Assembly (NCBI GenBank): GCA_964493205.1
Contig: CAZBMJ010000002.1
Coordinates: forward strand, 1-64,000
DNA: 64,000 bases
Source of the DNA: CAZBMJ01 sp964493205
GTDB taxonomy: Bacteria > Myxococcota > UBA727 > JABDBI01
Direction: 5' to 3'
The stretch's first letter is position 1; each line of letters begins with the position of its first letter. A program made the translations under genes and the position numbers. Positions 49,053 through 58,552 of this stretch are shown here, piece after piece. Below the pieces are notes generated by a model that saw only the letters and a program-made list of their open reading frames with translations, had not been told where the DNA came from and ran no database searches.

Positions 49053-49547
49053 TTATAATCTATATCCTGATAAATCTGCTCCTCCAACTTGTACAGCTTC
49101 GGAAACATTTTCATATTTTTCTCTTAATGCTATTATTTCTCTTTCTAATCTAGAAGTATAAATACTATTATCATGTTTGTAAATAAAGTTAATTAGCTTA
49201 CCTACATATTTATCTTCTTTGCCTTTGCAATGGTTTTCTGTAGCTTCTAATATCTCTGCATTAGTTACATTTTCAATAGTACATTTAGTTCTCCATTGTT
49301 TTAGACGAGCACTAACAGCATTATAAGAGTCTCTTCCCATTTTAGGAAAAGATTCAATCATTTGTTCTATTAAGTCTTCATTTGTATTGTTTTTTACATT
49401 TATTAATTCTAGAGTATCATCGTGTATTATTACATTACTCCATATAAGTTTTTTTCCACTTATAGATACATAGTTATGAGCAACTAATGCTGCTACAACT
49501 TGCGGTTCTACAAGTTCTATTAATTTTAATTTAAGTTCATTAGTCAT
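49053..49547 (-). CDS. Conserved replication-block protein
   Basis: 164 residues: helical C-terminal half with a possible leucine-repeat coiled coil (LEREIIALREKYENV). Small proteins of this kind accompany the helicase in crAss-like phages and might load or regulate it. No motif seen. Confidence 0.5.
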   Translation of the reverse strand: MTNELKLKLIELVEPQVVAALVAHNYVSISGKKLIWSNVIIHDDTLELINVKNNTNEDLIEQMIESFPKMGRDSYNAVSARLKQWRTKCTIENVTNAEILEATENHCKGKEDKYVGKLINFIYKHDNSIYTSRLEREIIALREKYENVSEAVQVGGADLSGYRL

Positions 49548-49770
49548 ACACGTTCTCTCCTATTTGTCGGTTATGTTTATTACTACCTTCAATAGCTGTA
49601 ATAATTCCTTTTTCATTTACAACTATAAAGTCTTCCTTTCTACTTTTCTTTAAAATAACATCATTAATTATCTCATAAAGATGTCTATTTTGTTTTGTTA
49701 ATTTAAATGGAAGTAACATTTCAGGTTGATATATATTATCCTGAATTTTAATTCTCAGTTTCTTTTTCAT
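49540..49770 (-). CDS. Small basic hypothetical protein
   Basis: 76 residues, starting MKKKLRIKIQDNIYQPE. Overlaps the next gene by 8 nt. Function unknown. Confidence 0.5.
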   Translation of the reverse strand: MKKKLRIKIQDNIYQPEMLLPFKLTKQNRHLYEIINDVILKKSRKEDFIVVNEKGIITAIEGSNKHNRQIGENVYD

Positions 49771-49786
49771 TTAATAATTTTTTATA

Positions 49787-50842
49787 TTATATAATATCTT
49801 TTATACTATTGTTTAACCAAGCTACTTGCTCAGTATTTTCGTTTATTAGAATGTCTATTTTTGCCTCATAATCAGGTCTAAATAAGATAGCTCTGAATAT
49901 CTTTTGTTGTACAGAAGCATTAGAGCTATTTATATTAGTAAGTAATACTTGGTCTAAATTTTGATAAGTCACACCTACTGTAGCTTTTTCAACAAGTACT
50001 AAATGGTTGATTTTTTCTTCTTGAAATAATTTAAAATATTTATCACTTTTTCCTCCATAATAACAAAAATTACTACATTCTTCTGCCATAACTTGAGTAG
50101 CTACAAAGATAAGAAATCTTTTTGATTTATTTAGGGAAATATAAGATTTTATAAAATCTATACTACTAGGGAGGGTATTTAAGAACCGTAAACGTTCAAA
50201 TGTTAGCATAGTCTGACGCATTCCATAACTTTCTTCTATTCTTTTACATAAATTTACATAACTTAAATATTCTGAAGTAGTAAAAGATTTTTCTTGTTTA
50301 GTTTTCTTGTCTTTATATGTTATAACATAATCTCTTTTAGTAGATAAAACTTTTTTTATTATATTTATTTTATAAGGAGCAACATTTTGATCTTTTACTG
50401 CATCCTTTACACTATAAGTATATACAACTTTTAATCCTAAAAGTTCTTCTATAGTTTTTATTTTAGAATATCCTTTAGGATAAGTTCCTGTCATACCTAT
50501 AATTTTATTATATTTTATTTGAGATATATATTCATAATAAGGAAGTGTTAATCTATGAATTTCATCTAATACAACAAGATCAAAGTCTTTATTAGTATAT
50601 TTTTTTAGAGATTGATAGCATATAACTTCTATATTAAGTTTTATATTCCATTTTTCTACTTCTTCCTGTACTCCATTAATATTTACTGTATAAGGAACTA
50701 CCCAAAGAACTTTTATTAGTTTTCTTTTTTGAGCATAATCTAAAATACAATACGTTTTTCCACTTCTAATAGACTTTATAACAAGACATTTCTCACAACT
50801 ATCTAAACTTTCTTGACATTCAACTTGTGCTTTTGTTAACAT
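49787..50842 (-). CDS. SF2 DNA/RNA helicase
   Basis: 351 residues. Motif I is SIRSGKTYC, motif Ia WVVPY, motif II DEIH, motif III GMTGTY; the second RecA domain has KRFLIFVATQ and a motif V/VI-like VEKATVGVTYQNLDQVLL...QQKIFRAI. It is a compact superfamily 2 helicase of the type found beside phage replication genes. The start overlaps the next gene by 23 nt. Confidence 0.85.
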   Translation of the reverse strand: MLTKAQVECQESLDSCEKCLVIKSIRSGKTYCILDYAQKRKLIKVLWVVPYTVNINGVQEEVEKWNIKLNIEVICYQSLKKYTNKDFDLVVLDEIHRLTLPYYEYISQIKYNKIIGMTGTYPKGYSKIKTIEELLGLKVVYTYSVKDAVKDQNVAPYKINIIKKVLSTKRDYVITYKDKKTKQEKSFTTSEYLSYVNLCKRIEESYGMRQTMLTFERLRFLNTLPSSIDFIKSYISLNKSKRFLIFVATQVMAEECSNFCYYGGKSDKYFKLFQEEKINHLVLVEKATVGVTYQNLDQVLLTNINSSNASVQQKIFRAILFRPDYEAKIDILINENTEQVAWLNNSIKDII

Positions 50843-51179
50843 ATGTATTTAATGCTAAATCAATTATTCTATTACTTTTATCATGTCCTATATCATAATT
50901 TTCTATAACTAAATTATTTATATTACCACAATAAAAAGGATATAAAATATTTTTTTGTTTCATTTTACCTAATACGAAAAATAGTATAGGATCAGGAACA
51001 TTTTCTTTTAATACATGTTCTTTAAGATAAGGAATAGTTACACCTGTATAACCTCCTCTTGCTGCCGCATTACTTGAAGGTGTGTCTAAAATTTTAAGAA
51101 CTTCAGAATAACCCATACTACCTTGTACTGTATCAGTAAAATAATCTATTAGTTTTTGTTCAATTTCCTCTATACTCAT
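50820..51179 (-). CDS. Hypothetical protein
   Basis: 119 residues, soluble, with AAARGGYTGVTIPYLKEHV in the middle. It overlaps the SF2 helicase gene and the cell-wall hydrolase gene. Function unknown. Confidence 0.5.
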   Translation of the reverse strand: MSIEEIEQKLIDYFTDTVQGSMGYSEVLKILDTPSSNAAARGGYTGVTIPYLKEHVLKENVPDPILFFVLGKMKQKNILYPFYCGNINNLVIENYDIGHDKSNRIIDLALNTYVNKSTS

Positions 51180-51582
51180 GGTATTTGGTTTTAATAATTA
51201 ATTTTTTTGATTTTCTAATTTTTTTAATGAATTCTCTATCTGTAGCAGTTTTTGGATTAAAAAAATAAAGAACATTTGTATCTCTTTTTTCTTTATTAAA
51301 TTTAATAACAAAATTTAAATTATCTTTAGAAACTTCTTTAATACTGGTTTTAGAATAAGCTTCCAAAATAGAGTCAATATTATTAGGGTATTTCTCATCT
51401 TCACAACGATTTAAAATTGATGAAATAATTAAGTGTTTGTCTATAATAGGACAATCACCACACTCTGCTTGTAATACAGAAGCTAATAATATATCTTCAT
51501 TAGAAACACTCGGTTCTCTAAAAGAATAATTACTAGCTTCTGTACTAAAAAATAAAAATATTACTATATTTAATAACTTCAT
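51160..51582 (-). CDS. SleB/CwlJ-like cell wall hydrolase (exported)
   Basis: 140 residues. A signal-peptide-like N-terminus (MKLLNIVIFLFFSTEAS) leads to a Hydrolase_2-like domain: LLASVLQAECGDC (catalytic Glu), SSILNRCEDEKYP and VLYFFNPKTATDREF, ending KTKYHEYRG. It should act on peptidoglycan in the periplasm during lysis or entry. Only 20 nt of overlap separates it from the helicase-linked genes; a block of membrane proteins follows it downstream. Confidence 0.75.
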   Translation of the reverse strand: MKLLNIVIFLFFSTEASNYSFREPSVSNEDILLASVLQAECGDCPIIDKHLIISSILNRCEDEKYPNNIDSILEAYSKTSIKEVSKDNLNFVIKFNKEKRDTNVLYFFNPKTATDREFIKKIRKSKKLIIKTKYHEYRGN

Positions 51583-51866
51583 ACTTTTACACTTAAATGT
51601 TTATTAAGAAATTTATGTAAATATATAAAAAAGAACACTGTAACATAAATAATTATTAAAGAGCTAAATATCAATGCGTCTTTTGATTCATTAAAGCTTT
51701 CTGTAATCATTAATACTGTGAAAAAAATTATTAAACTAATTATTGACCATATAATAATTATACCTTTTAAAATTCTTAGTGTAATGTCATAATAGTCAGT
51801 TAACCCCCAATAAATAAGAAATATTAATATAGGTAAATAAAGAAATAAACTTCCTGGTATTTTCAT
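51579..51866 (-). CDS. Small membrane protein, tandem family member 1
   Basis: 95 residues, three hydrophobic helices. It begins MKIPGSLFLYLPILIFLIYWG and ends HKFLNKHLSVKV. The K-(I/G)-P/G-F-(hydrophobic)-P-I start and (F/Y)LNKxL(S/T)(V/I)K(V) tail are shared by the genes at 52612-53963. Overlaps the hydrolase start by 4 nt. Confidence 0.7.
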   Translation of the reverse strand: MKIPGSLFLYLPILIFLIYWGLTDYYDITLRILKGIIIIWSIISLIIFFTVLMITESFNESKDALIFSSLIIIYVTVFFFIYLHKFLNKHLSVKV

Positions 51867-52396
51867 TTTTTAATTTTTATAGGTTTATCAATAAAACTAA
51901 TATCTACTTCAAATTGTTCTTCTTTAGCAGAAGGATTCCATTCATTACTTTGTGACTTAGGAAACTCTAAAAAGCTATTATCTTCTGTTTTAGGAGCTTC
52001 TAAAGCTAAAGGAAACTCTTTATTAAGAAATAATTTAACTTCGCTTAAAGCAGCTAATCTGCTGTCTAATTGCAATTTAGATATGTTACCCATAGCTGTT
52101 TCTATAATAAGATTTTCAATAGCTCCATCAAAAGCTTCATACTTTCTGTTTATTGCGTCTTCTTTCTTTTCTTTATCTGTTCTAAAATCAATACTTATAT
52201 AAGCATCTCCTGCAAATGAAGAAAATTCTAATACTAAATATACCATTAAAGAATTAAGAGCTAATACTGATAAAGTTCCAAAAGCTGTTTCAGGTTTACT
52301 AATAAAAAGTAAGTTTACAAGAACTATTCCTGCAAATCCTATAAGTTTTCTAAAATAGTTTTTAGAAAATAAATCTGTTTTAAAATTTCTCATCAA
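51863..52396 (-). CDS. Membrane protein with long cytoplasmic tail
   Basis: 177 residues: two hydrophobic helices (about 18-32 and 41-60), then a charged, soluble C-terminal half ending IDKPIKIKK. It lies inside the small-membrane-protein array but lacks the shared ends, so it is probably unrelated. Confidence 0.6.
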   Translation of the reverse strand: MMRNFKTDLFSKNYFRKLIGFAGIVLVNLLFISKPETAFGTLSVLALNSLMVYLVLEFSSFAGDAYISIDFRTDKEKKEDAINRKYEAFDGAIENLIIETAMGNISKLQLDSRLAALSEVKLFLNKEFPLALEAPKTEDNSFLEFPKSQSNEWNPSAKEEQFEVDISFIDKPIKIKK

Positions 52397-52649
52397 GATA
52401 TCTATTTAATTTAGGTAAATTCTGAAAAAATAATCCAACAATTGATAATACAAGTATAAATAGTTGCATCTCTATAAATAGCCTTTGAAATAGTTCTAAA
52501 ACACTTAAATTTACTTGTGGACTAGCTGTACCTTTAGTAAATCCACCTATATAACTATAATATGTAACGGTTAAATATATAGGAACTAATATAAGTAACC
52601 AAAATTTAGTACTACCCTTCATGCTTTTTAATTGTAAAATAGTGATCAA
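52380..52649 (-). CDS. Small membrane protein, divergent array member
   Basis: 89 residues with two or three helices. An in-frame ATG gives MKGSTKFWLLILVPIYLTV as in the array family (probable start near 52622), and the C-terminus NRYLDEKF loosely matches the family tail. Confidence 0.55.
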   Translation of the reverse strand: MITILQLKSMKGSTKFWLLILVPIYLTVTYYSYIGGFTKGTASPQVNLSVLELFQRLFIEMQLFILVLSIVGLFFQNLPKLNRYLDEKF

Positions 52650-52914
52650 AAAATAAAGTTATAAAATATAATAGAGAAGGTAACAAAAATAAAATAATTA
52701 TAGTTGAAAAATCTTTTTTTATTAAATTTATTATATCAGTATAATTTTTAATTTTATAATCTTTTATAAGCTCTGAACCTGATATAAGCATTCCAATTGA
52801 TAAAATTACATATGAAATTGAACCTATAATTTTAACAGTATAAGGAGCATTTATATATGCCATATATATTCCAAATAAAATTACTGGAATCCAAAAAAAC
52901 CATCTACCTTTCAT
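52612..52914 (-). CDS. Small membrane protein, tandem family member
   Basis: 100 residues, three hydrophobic helices. Begins MKGRWFFWIPVILFGIYM and ends FDHYFTIKKHEG, a diverged form of the family tail. One base separates it from the next paralogue. Confidence 0.65.
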   Translation of the reverse strand: MKGRWFFWIPVILFGIYMAYINAPYTVKIIGSISYVILSIGMLISGSELIKDYKIKNYTDIINLIKKDFSTIIILFLLPSLLYFITLFFDHYFTIKKHEG

Positions 52915-52915
52915 T

Positions 52916-53317
52916 TTAATTAAGTTTAATTGTTAAATGATTATCTAAAAATTTAAAAAGCATCATTAATACTGTATAAGGTAATTTAATAATCATTAAA
53001 ATTAAAAATCCTGTTTTATAAAATATATTAGGATGATGTATAACTCCTTTTAATATATCAATCTCTACATCTATATCATCTTCTCTACGTATATGTTCTA
53101 TATCAGATTCTAATGTATTTTTTGATGCTATTTTTACTAAAATATCAGATTCAATTGCACGATTAGGATATACACTTGCATAAATATGAAATATACAACT
53201 AAGACTAATAATAATATGTATACTTCCTAATACTAATAATGTATTTGGATAATAACTCCATAAATACCATAATGCCCATATTATTAGAGGGATAATTAAA
53301 AAATATCTACCTTTCAT
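52916..53317 (-). CDS. Small membrane protein, tandem family member
   Basis: 133 residues. Begins MKGRYFLIIPLIIWALWYL and ends LDNHLTIKLN; helices flank an acidic central loop (ESDIEHIRREDDIDVE). Overlaps the upstream paralogue by 4 nt (ATGA). Confidence 0.68.
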   Translation of the reverse strand: MKGRYFLIIPLIIWALWYLWSYYPNTLLVLGSIHIIISLSCIFHIYASVYPNRAIESDILVKIASKNTLESDIEHIRREDDIDVEIDILKGVIHHPNIFYKTGFLILMIIKLPYTVLMMLFKFLDNHLTIKLN

Positions 53318-53670
53318 ACTTTAATAGTTAAATGTTTGTTTAAAAATCTATTTATAACTATTATTAATAAATTAATTAAAATTAAAATATTAAATCTTGT
53401 AATAATTATATTAGATAATTGAAAATGATTATTTCCTCCTTTAAAATAAAAAATCATAGCATTACTTCTATTGTTAAAAGTATCATCATAATTATATTTA
53501 TAATCATGTGAAAAACTATAACAAAAATAAATAATAGAAAAAATAGAGTATAAAAATAATAATACACCTCCTACTACTTTTAATGATTCTATAGGTATTG
53601 ATGATAATATTGAAATTAAGGTCCATAAAATTATTGGAATCCATAAAAAATAACTTCCTTTAATTGTCAT
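53314..53670 (-). CDS. Small membrane protein, tandem family member
   Basis: 118 residues. Begins MTIKGSYFLWIPIILWTLI and ends RFLNKHLTIKV, close to the family consensus. Overlaps both neighbours by 4 nt. Confidence 0.68.
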   Translation of the reverse strand: MTIKGSYFLWIPIILWTLISILSSIPIESLKVVGGVLLFLYSIFSIIYFCYSFSHDYKYNYDDTFNNRSNAMIFYFKGGNNHFQLSNIIITRFNILILINLLIIVINRFLNKHLTIKV

Positions 53671-53963
53671 ACTTCAACTGTTAATTTTTTGTTAATATAT
53701 ATAAGTATATCTATTATCCATGCAATAGGTCGTAGTGTAAATAAATCTAAAGGTGACTCTGGTAATTTATCGAAAGTTCCTCTAAGTAATACTTCTATAA
53801 GCATAGAAAATGCTAATGTAAAAATTGATACAGGAATAATTTCCCATGTTAATTCTATTTGTTCAATACTACAAACTATAAAATCATAATTAATATATCC
53901 TATCCATAATAAAATAGGAACAATTAAAAATATTATTCCTGGTATTTTAATTTTTTGTCTCAT
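53667..53963 (-). CDS. Small membrane protein, tandem family member
   Basis: 98 residues. Begins MRQKIKIPGIIFLIVPILLW and ends INKKLTVEV. It is the most upstream array copy and shares the K-I-P-G-(I/S)-(I/L)-F-L start with the copy at 51579. Confidence 0.66.
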   Translation of the reverse strand: MRQKIKIPGIIFLIVPILLWIGYINYDFIVCSIEQIELTWEIIPVSIFTLAFSMLIEVLLRGTFDKLPESPLDLFTLRPIAWIIDILIYINKKLTVEV

Positions 53964-53999
53964 ATTTAATTGTAAAAATGTTTGTGAAAAAATAAATTG

Positions 54000-54338
54000 T
54001 TAGTAACCTTCATAATAGTAAATTGTATATTGATTAGAAAATAATTTATGAAATATAATTTCGTTAGATTTAACTGTTATTTCATATTGTGTACCATCTC
54101 CCCATGCTCTATATACTTTTTCATTTTTTACATCTTTTTTATCAGTTATAACATACATTTTTATACGTTCTCCTGTATTATGATGTATTACACTATCATA
54201 AATATTTATTATATTTACTCGTAGATATCTAGGAGTTACTAAAAAATTTTCTTGATACGCTAACGATGTACTTATATAGTTTTGTGTATTACCTATTATA
54301 GGTAATAGTAATAATAATAAAATTTTAAATTGTTTCAT
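54000..54338 (-). CDS. Exported small protein
   Basis: 112 residues from ATG 54338 (MKQF, then a run of Leu/Ile and PIIGNTQ), a classic signal peptide, followed by a beta-rich periplasmic domain. The ATG lies inside the polymerase 3' end (14-nt overlap), as in coupled genes. Function unknown. Confidence 0.6.
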   Translation of the reverse strand: MKQFKILLLLLLPIIGNTQNYISTSLAYQENFLVTPRYLRVNIINIYDSVIHHNTGERIKMYVITDKKDVKNEKVYRAWGDGTQYEITVKSNEIIFHKLFSNQYTIYYYEGY

Positions 54339-57300
54339 ATTTGACGATTTGATTAATAATCTTATAACACTCATCAATATACCATTGACGATTTAAATTT
54401 GGATATCTTTCTTTTTCTTTAATAATACGTTCTCCTTTTTTATAATCATATATATCTATTTTAGGTACATTCATTAGTAATGTAACAGGTGTTTGTGCCT
54501 GTACTGCTTGTATTGTACCTACTCTTTTTCCTCCTGTCCATAATTGAGATATAGTTTGAAAACCTCCAGCATAATATCTTATAAATCTACCATCAAATAA
54601 CTCTGATGTAGCTACACCCTTATCAGGATGGTATTCTGTTAACATCCATTTATAAAGTTTACTTCCATTATTTCCATAACAAAACTCATGAATATTGTTT
54701 TCTTCATTAATAGTATCTTCTATAGGTATTCCTTCTATGAAGAATTTCTTTAATGCTTTAGGAATTACTAAGGCACTAAAATCTTTATGATATTCTCCTG
54801 ATTTTAGTAAATCATCATAATCTTGAAATATGTTTTTAGTTTTTATATTATTATATGTATCAATAGCTAAATAATTATTAACATCTTTGATAACCATTTT
54901 AGTATATTCTACATATTCATAAGGTATATCATCTATTTCTGTTAATTTATCAAATAAACTTATTGCTAAATCTAATTCAGATCTTTTTATTATAAAAGTA
55001 AGACCATCTGTATTAAACTGTAATGGATAAAAATGTGATAAGTTAGATTCTAACATATCTACCATCATAGTTAACGTAAGCATACCATTAACAGTTGTAC
55101 CTATAGTTGCTTTAGTATCATATAGAAAACTATATTCGCTATTTCCTAACGTATTGTTATCTCTAAGGCTCTTTATCCTTAGATTCTGCACTTTCATTAT
55201 AGAAGTTATATGTGCAGTCCAGACTATATCTTCATCCTATAAGGATGTTCCTTTTTCGTGGATAGATTATATTCTCTATAAGAGTTTCACTATCTAGTCG
55301 TTACACCTTCATTGTTTGTTAACACAATGCTTGGCTCGGTATTACTTTCTTCTAAAGCTTTCACCGAATTTAAGGAATGTTTCATATTAGATTGCTCTAA
55401 TAAGCGGCTGTATCTATAATACATGTTATTTTTTTGTCTTTGTTTAGTATTTACATTAATTTTAGGATTTATATCATGAATAGTGAGAAATAATATTTTT
55501 TTATTATCACCAGCATATTTAAATTGCAATCCTTTATAATGTTTTACACGATTATTACAACAATTAGTAATATTTTGAACTTTTAAGTAGCTAATATCTC
55601 CAGTTCTAGAATTAGTATTTCTATCTAATATAGGAAAATATTTTGGATATTTAATAGAATACTCTTGTATATCTATTGAACTTCTAAAAGTATTAATATA
55701 TTTACCAAAAGTATCATATACTTCTATATAGGGAGTTCTGTTTTCTCTTGTTTTAATAGAAGATATCTTTCTAGCTTTTTTAAGTTCTTCAGAAATTGTT
55801 TTGGGAACTTTTAAATGATCAAATGTATAACCATTTTCTTTAGTTCTATTTTTAGAAGAATCTCTAGGAGTAATATAATATATTGCTAATTTCTTATATT
55901 TTTTAGGTACATCATCTACAGTTATTTCATTATTTTTTATTTTTTTTGAATAATTTATAGAAATATTTAAAGTTTCTTTAAAAGATTGTGCTCTTTTTTT
56001 ATAAACTTCTTCTGAAAATTGATAACCTCCTGTTGCTTTAATATTAATATTGTAACTAAATTTTTTAGATATACATAAGTCATCTAAATATTTTTGTTCT
56101 CTATCGTGTAAAAATTCTAAATTATTAATTATTTCTAATATTTCAAATTTAAAAATATTTTCTCCCCATTTATTATATGAAGATTGTAAATAATAATTTT
56201 TATGTTTTCCATTTTTTAGGTCTCTAGAATGCTCATTAAATCTATCTTTAAAAGATCTTCCTGTAGAGCCTACATAAATTTTATTGTTTTTTAAATTTGT
56301 AATTTTATAAATACCAAATTTTTCAAAATTGTCTAAATTATCTACTATCATTTTATTATTTTTTATTACCACAAAGGTAATAAAAATAATTGTAAATATA
56401 GCGTAATAATTAAATTTTAACATATATTTAACTACCGTAGGAACTATTTAATATAATTTTTAAGCAATGATTAATAATAGGATGTGTTTTCTTACTATAT
56501 TTTTTTCTCTCATTAAAAGTATTTAAAAGAAATTTACCATAACTTTCACCTAAATGAGCAGGCACTCTACCATGTTTCATAGCAAAATGAGGATAATATG
56601 AAACTTTATCCCAATCTAAAATTATATATTCTTCACTACTTTGATATATACCAGGTTTTGTACTAAAATGTAGACCTCCAGCAGCATATACTATTTCACC
56701 ATCATAATAAGGAATAATTTTACTAATTTGATTTTTTAAATTAATAAGTTTTTTATTACTATCAATATTAGATTTTATACTTGCATCAAGAGTTATATTT
56801 TTATAGAAATCTAAAGCAGATTTCAATACTGGATTAACAAATTTATATTTATTAATATATGGTAATATTACTTCAGAAATAGCTATTTTTTCATTATATG
56901 TTTTCAGTTTTTTGACATCTGTTTCACTGATATTTAAATCATAAGATAACTGTTTAACCATATATTTTTTAGCTATATCTGGTTCTGTAGAGTTAAGAAG
57001 ATCTATTTTATTAAAATCTCCAAAATCTATTCTAAGTTTAAGTAGTTCTTTTGTAAATTTATATACATCTACAGTAGTTTCTACATCATATTTACAATAT
57101 TTAACAATTTCTTCATCTTGTTTTTCTGTAAGTATAAGGTCATTAAAATGATAAGGTAAATCTTTAATAGATTTCTTCCTTAAAGAAAATTCTAATTTTT
57201 TTAATGATGTAGTTTTAGCACTACGAGGTCCAAAATTATTTATAGACATTAAATCTATAGTCTTGTTGCAAAACTCTGATTCTCTATATATGGGCCACTC

Positions 57301-57585
57301 AGCACCTATATACTCATCATTAAAAGCTTTTATACCTTCATTGTTTATTGAAGGTCTCTTTGTAATATAAGTTAATATATTCATATCATAAAAAGAATTG
57401 TAACCCACAAAGTAAGTATCTTTTTCTTTTATAAGATAGTTTTTTAACTTGTCTAATTCATTTATTTGAGTTACTCCATTTACTGTCCATAGTTTAAATG
57501 TTAAATATTCCTTGTTATAAGGATCATAAAACACTACTAGAAAGTAATTAGGATATACTTCGCAGTCTAGGAAGATTAATCTCAT
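54325..57585 (-). CDS. Family B DNA polymerase split by a group I intron
   Basis: Exon 1 is 57585-56431 (385 codons) and exon 2 is 55149-54325 (274 residues plus stop), 659 residues in all. 3'-5' exonuclease motifs: LDCEVYPN (D-x-E), GYNSFYDMN, YCKYDVETT. Polymerase motif A is DWDKVSYYP and motif B KIILNSSYGSLGN, which is recreated exactly across the splice site. Motif C is QFNTDG, with Asn in place of the first Asp of the usual DTD. It replicates the phage DNA with proofreading. The next gene, an endonuclease, overlaps its start by 4 nt. Confidence 0.88.
55290..56351 (-). CDS. GIY-YIG homing endonuclease (intron-encoded)
   Basis: 353 residues from ATG 56351 (MIVDNLDNF). GIYKITNLKNNKIYVGST is the GIY-YIG core, with DRFNEHSRD and HDREQKYLDDL carrying the Arg and Glu. 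The basic C-terminal two thirds contain NUMOD-like DNA-binding segments (IEVYDTFGKYINTFRSSIDIQEYS). A frame open to 56423 exists but adds a hydrophobic stretch overlapping the promoter box. Confidence 0.88.
   Translation of the reverse strand: MIVDNLDNFEKFGIYKITNLKNNKIYVGSTGRSFKDRFNEHSRDLKNGKHKNYYLQSSYNKWGENIFKFEILEIINNLEFLHDREQKYLDDLCISKKFSYNINIKATGGYQFSEEVYKKRAQSFKETLNISINYSKKIKNNEITVDDVPKKYKKLAIYYITPRDSSKNRTKENGYTFDHLKVPKTISEELKKARKISSIKTRENRTPYIEVYDTFGKYINTFRSSIDIQEYSIKYPKYFPILDRNTNSRTGDISYLKVQNITNCCNNRVKHYKGLQFKYAGDNKKILFLTIHDINPKINVNTKQRQKNNMYYRYSRLLEQSNMKHSLNSVKALEESNTEPSIVLTNNEGVTTR
56372..56379 (-). promoter_or_regulatory. Bacteroidota-type -7 box (TACCTTTG) before the polymerase-intron endonuclease
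   Basis: TACCTTTG on the minus strand fits TAnnTTTG, 21 nt before the ATG at 56351 and inside the intron. Confidence 0.55.
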
Positions 57586-58277
57586 ATCTTTCTATTTGTA
57601 TATTGTAAAAATTTTATTATTTTTAATTTATCATAGTGAATATAATTATCACTTTTATTTTTATATATCCATATAAATCCTTTATATGTGTTTTTATAAC
57701 CTGAACAACAAGAACTAATAGAACTTAATTTAAAATCGGGATGATCTTGATTAATTTCTTTTCTAGAAGAATATTGTTTTATAATATTTCTATTAATATC
57801 GCATTTTAAAATATAATATTTACTTTGAGAATTAGCAATTTTTAAATAGTAATCATTTAATTCTTTTTTCGTAAATTTAGAATATCTTTCTTTTAATCTT
57901 AATCTATTTAAATTTTTAGTAGATTCTCTAACTATATTACATTCATTACTATTATCTTCTTTACAATTATATCCATATAAAGAATTAGTTACATTATATT
58001 TTTTCATATAATGTAATTCTAACTGTTTAAGTAAATTTTCATCATATTCACTAATAGAAACTAATACATAATATTTGAAATTTTCTATACCATATTTATT
58101 TACAGAATTTAATAAATACTGATTTTCTTTCTTACTATTATATTTAAAACATGCATTATGAGTAGAAATTCTTTGATAAATATTCTTACTCTGTCCTATA
58201 TATTTCTTGTTATTTATAGTATTTTCAATACAATAAATACCACTTTTATATCTATCTTCTTTTTTTAATTTTAACAT
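57582..58277 (-). CDS. GIY-YIG endonuclease, free-standing, upstream of DNA polymerase
   Basis: 231 residues. GIYCIENTINNKKYIGQS is the GIY-YIG core, followed by YQRISTHNACFK and LKQLELHYMKKY. The C-terminal part contains NUMOD-like SSRKEINQDHPDFKLSSISSCCSG. No flanking intron core is visible and its stop overlaps the polymerase start (ATGA), so it is probably an intergenic homing gene co-transcribed with the polymerase. Confidence 0.85.
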   Translation of the reverse strand: MLKLKKEDRYKSGIYCIENTINNKKYIGQSKNIYQRISTHNACFKYNSKKENQYLLNSVNKYGIENFKYYVLVSISEYDENLLKQLELHYMKKYNVTNSLYGYNCKEDNSNECNIVRESTKNLNRLRLKERYSKFTKKELNDYYLKIANSQSKYYILKCDINRNIIKQYSSRKEINQDHPDFKLSSISSCCSGYKNTYKGFIWIYKNKSDNYIHYDKLKIIKFLQYTNRKI

Positions 58278-58303
58278 TATAGCATAATTTTTTATATTTT
58301 ATT

Positions 58304-58552
58304 TTACCACCACCAAGAATTTAATATTGTATTAATATTTAAGTTTATAATATCTATACTATTAATATTACCTATATATTCATATCTATTATAGTTAGTA
58401 TTGTACATTATTTTATTATCTTTAGTAAATTTACTACCATAATAATCTTGAAAGGCATATACATTACGATTTATTATATAAATAATAGCAGGTTTATTTT
58501 TATAAATAACTTCTTTTAAATGAAGATCCTTTGTTAATTCTACCACCACCAA
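58304..58552 (-). CDS. WWW-tail small protein A
   Basis: About 82 residues, beta-rich, ending NSWWW. No ATG is available: the frame begins with TTG GTG GTG codons that overlap the TGG TGG TGG tail of the upstream paralogue, so a non-ATG start (TTG 58552 or GTG 58549) is required. Shares a NRNVYAFQDYYG-type core with the other WWW proteins. Confidence 0.5.
   Translation of the reverse strand: MVVVELTKDLHLKEVIYKNKPAIIYIINRNVYAFQDYYGSKFTKDNKIMYNTNYNRYEYIGNINSIDIINLNINTILNSWWW

Larger units (their letters stand above)
55150..56430 (-). mobile_element. Group I intron in the DNA polymerase gene
   Basis: 1281 nt inserted inside motif B. Exon 1 ends in T (56431) and the intron ends in G (55150). 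The 3' core reads GAAGATATAGTCTGGAC near 55215-55235 and a GAGCCAAGCATTG-type segment lies near 55330. It houses a GIY-YIG gene. Confidence 0.88.
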
